A DNA stretch of 64,000 nt from an uncultured Lachnospiraceae bacterium (GTDB taxonomy: Bacteria > Bacillota > Clostridia > Lachnospirales > Lachnospiraceae): assembly GCA_947172645.1 (NCBI GenBank), contig CAMWBY010000010.1:62001-126000 (forward strand), written 5' to 3'. Made by a program: the position numbers and the translations under genes. Below are positions 7,782 through 15,629 of this stretch, piece by piece. The first letter of the stretch is position 1; each line of letters opens with the position of its first letter. The notes beneath the pieces are model-generated. The model saw only the letters and a list, made by a program, of their open reading frames with translations, ran no database searches and was not told where the DNA came from.

Positions 7782-9521
7782 ATGCAGTCAAAATTTACAA
7801 AACAGCGCGTAAAAAAATTTTTATCTTACTACAGGCCGCACCGCAACATCTTCATCATGGATATGTTTTTCGCGGCGCTCAGCGCAGCCAGCGTCCTGTT
7901 ATTCCCATTGGTTTCCGGCTACATGACCGGGGAAGTGCTCACCAATTGGAATGGGGGTTCTTTCCGGAAACTGCTGGCCGCTGCCGCAGTCCTGGTGCTG
8001 CTGACTCTTTTAAAAATGGTAAGCAACATTATCTACGCCTATTTCGGGCACGCCATGGGCGCAAAAATGGAAGAAACCATGCGCAGGGAACTTTTTGCAC
8101 ATTATGAATCCCTGTCATTTGGTTTCCACGCAAGAAACAGCACCGGGAAACTGATGACGGTGCTCTCCAACGACCTGACCAACATGACGGAGTTTTTCCA
8201 CCATGCGCCGGAAGACTTGCTGATGACGGTGATTAAATTCATCGGGGCATTTGTCATTATGCTTGGCATTAACGTCCCTTTAACGCTCATTGTCTTCGCC
8301 GCCCTCCCATTCCTCGGGATTGCGGCATACTATACAGATAAGCGGATGGAGAAAACTCTCTTAGAAAACAAGGGTCATTTGTCGGAACTAAACGAATATC
8401 TGGAAGACACGCTCTCCGGCATCCGCACCGTAAAGGCATTCGGAAAGGAAAAAGAGCATTTGAGTCGTTTCCAGGAAAAGAATACGCTATATACCGCAAG
8501 TAAATGCTTATTTTACAAATTGGAAGCTTACTTTTATGAGACAGTGGAATCTTATCCGCAGTTTCTGTCCATGATGGTCGTTATATTCGGCTCCCTGTTC
8601 ATTGCCAGAGGGGATTTAAATGCGGCAGTCCTTGTCACCTTCCTTCTCTATGCCGGGAGCCTGTCCGAACCGATTCGCACGATGCTCAACTTTATGCGTC
8701 TCTACGAAGAAGGCAAGGCAAGCTTCATCCGGTTTATGGATATGATAGAAATAAAACCTACCGTGACGGAATGTGAAAACGCCGTTTCCCTGGAAAATCC
8801 GGCAGGCGATATCGCTTTTAACCAGGTTTCGTTCCATTATGAGGATTCCAACGAAAATATTCTGGAGAATCTTTCTTTCCAAGTCAAGAGCGGACAGACC
8901 GTGGCATTTGTAGGAGCCTCCGGCATCGGAAAAACCACAGTCGCTTCCCTGATTGCCAGATTTTATGATGTAAGCGGAGGCACGGTAGCCATCGACGGGA
9001 TTGATATCCGGGATTTGTCACTGTCTTCCTTAAGGGCACATGTCGGCATCGTGCAGCAGGAAGTCTATATCTTCAACGGCACGGTGCGGGACAATATCCG
9101 TTACGGACAGGAAAATGCAAGTGAGGAGGAAATTGTAAACGCCGCGAAGCTTGCCAACATCCATGATTTTATCTTATCCTTAGAACATGGATACGACAGC
9201 TTGGTGGGCACCAAAGGAATCATGCTCTCCGGCGGGCAGAGACAGCGAATCAGCATCGCAAGGCTGTTCCTCAAGAATCCCAGGATTTTGATTATGGATG
9301 AGGCGACAAGCGCCTTGGACTATGAGAATGAGGAAATCATACAGCAGTCCATCGACAAACTGAAGCAAAACCGGACTTCCATCCTAATTGCGCACCGCCT
9401 GTCCACCATTCAGAATGCGGACCGCATCTTCGTCCTGTCGGATAAATATATCGCTGAACAGGGGACGCACGAGGAACTTCTGGCGCAGAATGGGGAGTAT
9501 GCAAGGCTCTATCAACACTAG
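7782..9521 (+). CDS. ABC exporter, fused membrane and ATPase domains
   Basis: 579 residues. The N-terminal type IV ABC exporter domain has six expected membrane segments (for example near residues 22-45, 62-85, 138-180 and 250-290). The C-terminal ATPase has Walker A GASGIGKTT (about residue 378), signature LSGGQRQR, Walker B ILIMDEATSALD and the switch His in IAHRLST. It resembles MsbA/LmrA/MdlB-type half transporters for lipids, drugs or peptides. No second half-transporter is adjacent, so it may be a homodimer. The Shine-Dalgarno GGAGG is 4 bases from the ATG and can be masked by an upstream sequence. Confidence 0.92.
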   Translation: MQSKFTKQRVKKFLSYYRPHRNIFIMDMFFAALSAASVLLFPLVSGYMTGEVLTNWNGGSFRKLLAAAAVLVLLTLLKMVSNIIYAYFGHAMGAKMEETMRRELFAHYESLSFGFHARNSTGKLMTVLSNDLTNMTEFFHHAPEDLLMTVIKFIGAFVIMLGINVPLTLIVFAALPFLGIAAYYTDKRMEKTLLENKGHLSELNEYLEDTLSGIRTVKAFGKEKEHLSRFQEKNTLYTASKCLFYKLEAYFYETVESYPQFLSMMVVIFGSLFIARGDLNAAVLVTFLLYAGSLSEPIRTMLNFMRLYEEGKASFIRFMDMIEIKPTVTECENAVSLENPAGDIAFNQVSFHYEDSNENILENLSFQVKSGQTVAFVGASGIGKTTVASLIARFYDVSGGTVAIDGIDIRDLSLSSLRAHVGIVQQEVYIFNGTVRDNIRYGQENASEEEIVNAAKLANIHDFILSLEHGYDSLVGTKGIMLSGGQRQRISIARLFLKNPRILIMDEATSALDYENEEIIQQSIDKLKQNRTSILIAHRLSTIQNADRIFVLSDKYIAEQGTHEELLAQNGEYARLYQH

Positions 9522-9551
9522 TATAAATTTCACCTGCATGGCTCTGCGCAT

Positions 9552-9597
9552 CAACAAAAAGTAGCTGCGAAACATCTTTCACAGCTACTTTTTGTTG
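9552..9597. terminator. bidirectional terminator between the ABC exporter and gpsA
   Basis: CAACAAAAAGTAGCTG pairs with CAGCTACTTTTTGTTG across a 14-base loop. The A- and T-rich ends let it work in both directions for the convergent genes. Confidence 0.88.
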
Positions 9598-9631
9598 CTT
9601 CTATTCCTATTTTATCTTGATTCCCTGTCCG

Positions 9632-10648
9632 TCACTCTTCCTCCCACGGAAGCAGAGGATTCTCAATCTTCTTATCACGAAGCATCAGATTCTTCACCGC
9701 CTCATCCGCAGGCTGTCCCTCGAATAACACCGCGTTCACCTGCTCGATAATAGGAAGCTGCACCCCATACTTCTCGGCGAGTCCCATGGCCGCCTTGGCG
9801 GAGTAGACGCCTTCCACCACCATCTTCACTTCCTTCATGGCTTCTTCCATCGTATGCCCCTGTCCAATCAGGATACCCGCCCGTCTGTTGCGGGAATGCA
9901 TGGATGCGCATGTCACTATCAAATCGCCGATACCTGTCAGTCCGCAGAATGTCTCTATCCTTCCGCCCATGGCAACACCTAGCCTGCCAATCTCCAGGAT
10001 ACCTCTTGTAATCAGCGCTGCCTTGGTATTGTCTCCATAACCTAGACCGTCCGCAATGCCTGCCGCCAGGGCCACAACATTTTTCAGGGCGGCTCCCAAC
10101 TCTATTCCCAGTACGTCCGGGCTGATATATACACGGAACACCTCATTCATGAAAATATTTTGCAGGCGTTCCGCCGTCTCCTTCTTCTTGGCTCCCACCA
10201 CAATCGTAGTCGGTATGCCACGTCCCACTTCCTCGGCATGGGAAGGGCCAGATAAAACCGCCACCTCCGCCTGAGGAAGCTCTTCTTCAATAATCTGCGA
10301 CAACGTCAGCAGCGTTTTTTCTTCAATTCCTTTCGCCACATTGATAATAAGCTGTCCTTCGTGTACATAAGGAGCCATATTATGCGACGTACTGCGGGTA
10401 TAGGGGGACGGAACCGCCAACACCAACAAATCCCTTCCCGACACGGCTGCCTGCAAGTCCGTGGTAAATTCCATATCCTCCGGCAGCTTCACCCCCGGAA
10501 GTTTGTCTACGTGCTCCCTTTTCTCCTTAAGCATCGTAATTTCGTCTTCCATGATGGACCAGACTGTCACATGATGCCCGTTCTTATGCAATAATAACGC
10601 CAAAGCGATGCCCCAGCTTCCGGCGCCGATAACACTGATATCAGCCAT
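9632..10648 (-). CDS. gpsA: glycerol-3-phosphate dehydrogenase [NAD(P)+]
   Basis: 338 residues. The N-terminal Rossmann motif is ISVIGAGSWGIALA. AVPSPYTR, GIEEKTLL, LSGPSHAEEV and the catalytic Lys region LKNVVALAAGIADGLGYGDNTKAALITRG follow in the family order. It makes sn-glycerol-3-phosphate from dihydroxyacetone phosphate for phospholipids. The ATG at 10648 lies 2 bases after the plsY stop; an in-frame TTG at 10654 would overlap plsY. Pairing with plsY fits a phospholipid operon. Confidence 0.96.
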   Translation of the reverse strand: MADISVIGAGSWGIALALLLHKNGHHVTVWSIMEDEITMLKEKREHVDKLPGVKLPEDMEFTTDLQAAVSGRDLLVLAVPSPYTRSTSHNMAPYVHEGQLIINVAKGIEEKTLLTLSQIIEEELPQAEVAVLSGPSHAEEVGRGIPTTIVVGAKKKETAERLQNIFMNEVFRVYISPDVLGIELGAALKNVVALAAGIADGLGYGDNTKAALITRGILEIGRLGVAMGGRIETFCGLTGIGDLIVTCASMHSRNRRAGILIGQGHTMEEAMKEVKMVVEGVYSAKAAMGLAEKYGVQLPIIEQVNAVLFEGQPADEAVKNLMLRDKKIENPLLPWEEE

Positions 10649-10650
10649 TT

Positions 10651-11313
10651 TCAATCTTTTCCCCCATTCTCTTTGTTCTTATGGGTCAGGTATGTCTTAC
10701 GCTCTGTCCCGCTAAGCAGTCTCTTGATATTTTCCCTGTGCTTATAGAAAGCCATGACTGTCAGAATCCCCGCCAACACATACATCTCAATGAGCAAGGG
10801 CTGAGACATCCCGAATGTCCCCATCTGTCCCAACACAATCAGTTCAATAAAAAATCCGGCATAGACAAGCAATGAGCCGAGCGACACATAATGCGTCGTA
10901 AAAAATGCCCCGAAAAAGAGAATCACTCCCATGGGAATCAGGTAAGGATGGAAAGAAAGAATCATCCCCGCCGTGGCCGCAATCCCTTTTCCGCCCCTGA
11001 AATGCAGGTAAAAAGGAAAATTATGCCCCAAAATAGCGCCCATCGCCGCATAGATTTTCAGAAGATACACCATATCCGGATGGCTCTTGTCGAAAATCAA
11101 CCCTGTCAGCACAATCGCCAGGATACATTTCACAATATCGCACAAAAGCACAAGAAGTCCGGCCTTTGTTCCCAAGACCCGCATGGTATTGGTCGTTCCG
11201 GCATTGCCGCTGCCGTAATCCCTGATATCAATCCCATGTAATTTCCCATAAATATATGCCGTCTGGAACAAGCCAAACACGTATCCGATTGCCAAACATA
11301 TAATCCGTTCCAC
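10651..11313 (-). CDS. plsY: glycerol-3-phosphate acyltransferase PlsY
   Basis: 220 residues, starting at a GTG (11313) with AAAGGA upstream. It is an integral membrane protein with about five hydrophobic segments. DYGSGNAGTTNTMRVLG, LGHNFPFYLHFRGGKGIAAT and KHRENIKRLLSGTE are the three PlsY motifs. It transfers the acyl group from acyl-phosphate, made by PlsX, to glycerol-3-phosphate. The open frame extends to 11373 but would overlap der, so the shorter start is preferred. Confidence 0.95.
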   Translation of the reverse strand: MERIICLAIGYVFGLFQTAYIYGKLHGIDIRDYGSGNAGTTNTMRVLGTKAGLLVLLCDIVKCILAIVLTGLIFDKSHPDMVYLLKIYAAMGAILGHNFPFYLHFRGGKGIAATAGMILSFHPYLIPMGVILFFGAFFTTHYVSLGSLLVYAGFFIELIVLGQMGTFGMSQPLLIEMYVLAGILTVMAFYKHRENIKRLLSGTERKTYLTHKNKENGGKD

Positions 11314-11314
11314 T

Positions 11315-12649
11315 TTATTTGTTTTCCTTTCTTTCCCGAATAATAAATTTAAACGGGGTGCCCCTAAAACCAAATGTCTCCCTGATTTGGTTTTCCAGAT
11401 ATCTGGTATAGGAGAAGTGCATCAGTTCCTTGTCGTTCACAAATATTACAAAAGTAGGCGGTTTTACCGCTGCCTGCGTGATGTAGTAAAGCCGCAGACG
11501 CTTACCCTTGTCACTGGGAGGCTGCTGCAATGCCACCGCTTCCGCCATAATCTCATTGAGAACGCCCGTAGCCACCCGCATGGAATGGTTCTCGTTGACC
11601 ACGTCAATCATATCATACAATTTCGGCAGCCTCTGTCCGGTCACCGCAGAGATAAACATAATCTCCGCATAAGGCATGAATGAAAGTATCTGTCTGACTT
11701 TCTGGGTAAATTCATTCACCGTCTTATTGTCCTTCTCGATGGCATCCCATTTATTGACTGCAATAATCGTCGCCTTGCCACGGTCATGGGCAATCCCGGC
11801 AATCTTGGCGTCCTGCTCCGTCACGCCTTCCGTCGCGTCAATCACAAGCACCACGATATCCGCTCTCTCCACAGCGGTCACTGTACGGATAATCATATAG
11901 CGTTCCAACTCTTCCTTAATCTTATTCTTCCTGCGAAGCCCGGCCGTATCAATGAAAACATACTCTTTCCCGTTATGGGTAATCTCTGTGTCGATAGCAT
12001 CCCTGGTGGTGCCCGCTATATCCGAAACAATCACCCGGTTCTCTCCAATCAGCTTATTAATAATCGAAGACTTCCCTACGTTTGGTTTCCCCACGATAGC
12101 GACTTTCACGCGGTCATCGTCCTCTTCCTCCGCCGAAACCTTGTCAAAATAAGAAATCACTTGGTCTAAAAGCTCGCCGAAACCAAGTTTGTTCACCGAC
12201 GAAACAGGATACGGCTCCCCGATGCCCAGGTTATAAAATTCATAGATATCCGCCATATATTTATTGAAATCATCAACCTTGTTCGCCACCAGGATGACCG
12301 GCTTACCAGACCTTCTGAGCATGTCCGCCACCTTGGAATCCGCATCCACAAGTCCCTGCTTCACATCTACCATGAAAAGAATCACATCAGCCGTATCTAT
12401 GGCAATCTGTGCCTGCTCTCTCATCTGAGAAAGTATAATATCCTTGCTGTCCGGCTCAATACCGCCTGTGTCTATCAGCGTAAAATTCATGTCAAGCCAT
12501 GACACGTCCGCATAGATACGGTCCCTCGTAACGCCCGGCGTGTCTTTGACAATCGATATCTTCTCGCCCGCCAGTGCATTGAACAGAGTAGACTTCCCCA
12601 CGTTTGGCCTGCCTACCACTGCCACCACCGGCTTCTTCTTTTTACCCAT
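11315..12649 (-). CDS. der: ribosome assembly GTPase Der (EngA)
   Basis: 444 residues. Two tandem GTPase domains: first P-loop GRPNVGKST and DTGGI, second GKPNVGKSS and DTAGLRRK, then a C-terminal KH-like domain ending FRGTPFKFIIRERK. It is needed for 50S ribosome assembly. The start at 12649 has GGGGGA upstream and the family N-terminus MGKKKKPVVAVVGRPN. It ends one base before the plsY GTG, so der-plsY-gpsA are likely cotranscribed. Confidence 0.97.
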   Translation of the reverse strand: MGKKKKPVVAVVGRPNVGKSTLFNALAGEKISIVKDTPGVTRDRIYADVSWLDMNFTLIDTGGIEPDSKDIILSQMREQAQIAIDTADVILFMVDVKQGLVDADSKVADMLRRSGKPVILVANKVDDFNKYMADIYEFYNLGIGEPYPVSSVNKLGFGELLDQVISYFDKVSAEEEDDDRVKVAIVGKPNVGKSSIINKLIGENRVIVSDIAGTTRDAIDTEITHNGKEYVFIDTAGLRRKNKIKEELERYMIIRTVTAVERADIVVLVIDATEGVTEQDAKIAGIAHDRGKATIIAVNKWDAIEKDNKTVNEFTQKVRQILSFMPYAEIMFISAVTGQRLPKLYDMIDVVNENHSMRVATGVLNEIMAEAVALQQPPSDKGKRLRLYYITQAAVKPPTFVIFVNDKELMHFSYTRYLENQIRETFGFRGTPFKFIIRERKENK

Positions 12650-12674
12650 ACTAATCCCCCATTCTTGCTCAACC

Positions 12675-12722
12675 TGCGAATTTGGGCGCAAGCACAAATT
12701 TGCGTCCGAACTTTGTTCGGAC
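12675..12722. repeat. intergenic stem-loop element, copy A
   Basis: Imperfect inverted repeat TGCGAATTTG / CAAATTTGCG, followed by the perfect hairpin GTCCGAAC-TTT-GTTCGGAC. It lies between the DUF512 gene and der. It shares sequence with the element at 63548-63637 (CGARTTTG, CAAGC, ACAAATYT and an AACTTTGTT hairpin core). Confidence 0.5.
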
Positions 12723-12769
12723 AGTGAAACAATCTTCCGCATATGGATTTTTCACACTAATCTCCATTC

Positions 12770-14116
12770 TTACTCAGCATACGGATTTTCACATCCCAAC
12801 ACTGCGTATACAAAATCATGCCCGCTTGATTTTACAATATCTACCTTTACTTGTAAAGCTTTTTCCATCTCCCCTACCGTAACGTCGTCCAAGAAATAGT
12901 CTTCCCCACTGCGAAGAACGTTCTGCGGAAGGAGCAGCCTGCCGCCTAGTTCCCTGCCATGAAGCTGCCCGATAATATCCTGCCCGGTTAAAAGCCCGGA
13001 CACCGTAATCCGCTCGCCGAAGAACTCATTGACTATCCCGTAAACGCGTATGTCCAACTCCGGAAACTCCTCTGTCATCCGCCGCGCCATTTCCGCTATA
13101 AAAGGATACGCCAGCATACCCGTGGCGACAGCCAATTTCCCGCCGCACCCGGCATACTTCTCCCGCTCCTTCTTAACACGCGTCATGGCCTCCTCAAATT
13201 CTTCCTTCAAGAGCCGCAACATACCCACACCGTTCTCCAATTGCAGGTAACCGTCATAACGCCCTGCCTCAGGAAGCTCCTCTTTCGCCAGAATATACCA
13301 TTCGTCCGAAGCATGGACGAAATGCAGCCCATATTCCGGATATATCTTGTCCTGCCACTTGTGGATGCACTGCAAGACCTGCCTGGCGTCTTCTGTTCCG
13401 AAGGGTTCCAGCGGATACAGCCCGTCCCGGAACTTAGACAGCCCCACAGGCACCACCGACACACTCTCCAGATAAGGTAGATATGCAGTCAAATCCGAAA
13501 TACTCCGTTCAAGCTCCGCCCCGTCGTTGACGCCTTTGCACAGCACTATCTGTCCGTTCATACGGATGCCCGCGTCATACAGCTTCCGCACCTGTGCAAG
13601 CGCCCGGCCGGCAAAACGGTTATTTAACATCATACACCGTAATTCCGGGTTTGTTGTCTGGAAAGAAATGTTGATAGGCGACAGATGATACCTGATTACG
13701 CGCTCCACGTCTTCATCCGACATATTCGTCAGAGTCACATAATTCCCCTGCAGAAAAGACAATCTGGAATCGTCATCCTTAAAATAAAGCGTCTTCCGCA
13801 TTCCCCCGGGCATCTGGTCAATAAAGCAAAAGATACATTTGTTGTGACAGGAACGATACTCGTCCATCAGCCCGTTTTCAAAGATAATTCCTAAATCGTC
13901 GTCATAATCTTTGTCAATCTCAAGAAGCCACTCTTCCCCGTCAGGCTTACGCACCAACACTTCGATATAGTCGTCCTGAACCAAGTACCTGTAATCAAAA
14001 ATATCCTGAATTTCCTGTCCGTTAATTGCAAGCAGGCTATCCCCCGGCTCAATTCCCATCTCCTGCGCGATAGAACCATGCTCAATCTGCTTCACAATAT
14101 GCTGCGTCTTCTTCAT
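12770..14116 (-). CDS. DUF512 protein with PDZ and radical-SAM-like domains
   Basis: 448 residues from MKKTQHIV. Residues 1-75 look like a PDZ domain (GSIAQEMGIEPGDSLLAINGQ). A CxxxCxxC cluster, SCHNKCIFCFID, follows at about residue 90, as in radical SAM enzymes. The C-terminal part is the DUF512 domain (VATGMLAYPFIAEMA, GLLTGQDI, LRSGEDYFLDDVTV). The family is common in Clostridia, often next to der, but its reaction is not established. An earlier ATG at 14131 is possible; neither start has a strong Shine-Dalgarno. Confidence 0.88.
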   Translation of the reverse strand: MKKTQHIVKQIEHGSIAQEMGIEPGDSLLAINGQEIQDIFDYRYLVQDDYIEVLVRKPDGEEWLLEIDKDYDDDLGIIFENGLMDEYRSCHNKCIFCFIDQMPGGMRKTLYFKDDDSRLSFLQGNYVTLTNMSDEDVERVIRYHLSPINISFQTTNPELRCMMLNNRFAGRALAQVRKLYDAGIRMNGQIVLCKGVNDGAELERSISDLTAYLPYLESVSVVPVGLSKFRDGLYPLEPFGTEDARQVLQCIHKWQDKIYPEYGLHFVHASDEWYILAKEELPEAGRYDGYLQLENGVGMLRLLKEEFEEAMTRVKKEREKYAGCGGKLAVATGMLAYPFIAEMARRMTEEFPELDIRVYGIVNEFFGERITVSGLLTGQDIIGQLHGRELGGRLLLPQNVLRSGEDYFLDDVTVGEMEKALQVKVDIVKSSGHDFVYAVLGCENPYAE

Positions 14117-14204
14117 AACCGTTCTGCCCATTCCATATCTGTCAAATTAGTTTCCAGCCGTCGCTTCCAAGCCCGTTTTACCCTTTTATTCTACTAGAAT
14201 TTCC

Positions 14205-14233
14205 TTGACGTGTCACTAGCATAATGATATAAA
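14205..14233 (+). promoter_or_regulatory. promoter of the PRPP synthetase gene
   Basis: TTGACG, 17-base spacer, TATAAA, about 60 bp before the chosen start. Confidence 0.75.
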
Positions 14234-14295
14234 ATAATTGTGACATAAAACAACTTATGGGCAAACCCACAGATTATGCTAGAACGGAGATTTTT

Positions 14296-15489
14296 ATGCC
14301 TAATACAGAAGAACTGAAGAACGCAATGCCGGTAGCGCCGGTAAAACTTCTCACAACCAAATCGGCACTGCCATTAGCCGCCAAAGTCAACAGTCACTTG
14401 GTCGAATTTCGTAAAAGCCTGGACAACAGTTTCAAGAAAGACCCTGCTTTCCACGGATACATGGAAGACAATTATCTGATAGAAGCAGAATGCCCCCGCT
14501 TCGGCAGCGGCGAAGCGAAAGGCACTCTCACCACCTCCGTCCGGGGCAAGGATATCTTCATCCTTATGGATGTCTGCAACCACAGCATCACTTACCCTAT
14601 GAATGGTTATATCAACCATATGTCCCCTGACGACCATTACCAGGACTTAAAAAGAATCATCGCCGCAATCAACGGCAAAGCGCATCGTGTCAGCGTTATC
14701 ATGCCCTTTCTCTATGAAGGCAGGCAGCACAAAAGAAACGGACGTGAATCCTTGGACTGTGCCTATGCCATCAAAGAGCTGATGGATATGGGCGTTTCCA
14801 ACTTCATCACCTTCGACGCCCATGACCCGAGAGTGCAGAACTCCGTCCCAATCAGGGGATTCGATAACTTCACCCCTCCGTATCAGTTCATACAGTCACT
14901 GTTACGCACAGAAAAAGACCTGATTATCGATAAAGAACATACCATCGTAATCAGCCCGGACGAAGGCGCACTGGACAGGGCGGTGTATTTCGCCAACGTA
15001 CTGGGCGTGGATGCCGGCATGTTCTACAAAAGAAGGGATTATTCCACCATTGTGGGAGGCAAAAACCCCATTGTAGCGCATGAATTCCTAGGAGACAATA
15101 TCGATGGCAAGGACGCCATCATCATCGATGACATGATATCTTCGGGCGGAAGCATGATTGACACCGCCAAGCAGCTTAAGAAAATGAACGCCAAGCGTGT
15201 CTTTATCTGCTGTACATTCGGCTTATTTACAGACGGACTGGACGCATTTGACAAAGCCTATGAGCAGTGTTACTTCGACAGGATAATCACCACGAATCTT
15301 TGCTACCAACTTCCCGAATTAAGGGATAAAGCTTATTATGTGGAGGCGGACATGAGCAAATTCGTCGCGTCAATCGTAGATTTCATGAACCATGACGCGT
15401 CCATGGCAAATATCTACACTCCCACCGATAAGATTCATCAGGTTCTCGCCAAATACAATAAACGCGAGATGAGCCCGTTAGACCTTTAA
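14296..15489 (+). CDS. prs: ribose-phosphate pyrophosphokinase, long clostridial form
   Basis: 397 residues from MPNTEELK. MPFLYEGRQHKRNGRESLDCAYAI corresponds to the PRPP synthetase catalytic region, FDAHDPRVQNSVP to the ATP/ribose-5-phosphate region, and DAIIIDDMISSGGSMIDTA to the PRPP-binding loop. It makes PRPP from ribose-5-phosphate and ATP for nucleotide, His and Trp synthesis. It is longer than the usual 310-320 residues because of an N-terminal extension, as in other Lachnospiraceae. GGAG lies 6 bases before the ATG; an upstream ATG at 14257 lacks such a site. Confidence 0.92.
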   Translation: MPNTEELKNAMPVAPVKLLTTKSALPLAAKVNSHLVEFRKSLDNSFKKDPAFHGYMEDNYLIEAECPRFGSGEAKGTLTTSVRGKDIFILMDVCNHSITYPMNGYINHMSPDDHYQDLKRIIAAINGKAHRVSVIMPFLYEGRQHKRNGRESLDCAYAIKELMDMGVSNFITFDAHDPRVQNSVPIRGFDNFTPPYQFIQSLLRTEKDLIIDKEHTIVISPDEGALDRAVYFANVLGVDAGMFYKRRDYSTIVGGKNPIVAHEFLGDNIDGKDAIIIDDMISSGGSMIDTAKQLKKMNAKRVFICCTFGLFTDGLDAFDKAYEQCYFDRIITTNLCYQLPELRDKAYYVEADMSKFVASIVDFMNHDASMANIYTPTDKIHQVLAKYNKREMSPLDL

Positions 15490-15542
15490 CTTTCCTATAA
15501 AATAAAAAGTAAATGCGCTTCGCAAACTCGGATATGCGAAAA

Positions 15543-15607
15543 AATATGCTCCCTTCCAAGCAGACAGATAAAATGATAAAACCTGTCGCTTAGAAGGGAG
15601 CATATTT
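15543..15607. terminator. terminator between prs and the histidine kinase gene
   Basis: TATGCTCCCTTC...GAAGGGAGCATA forms a long stem with a roughly 30-base loop. On the minus strand it is followed by a T-rich run (ATATTTTTTC), so it best serves the kinase gene, but it may act both ways. Confidence 0.8.
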
Positions 15608-15629
15608 GTGTATTCGTCATGCCGGTTCT

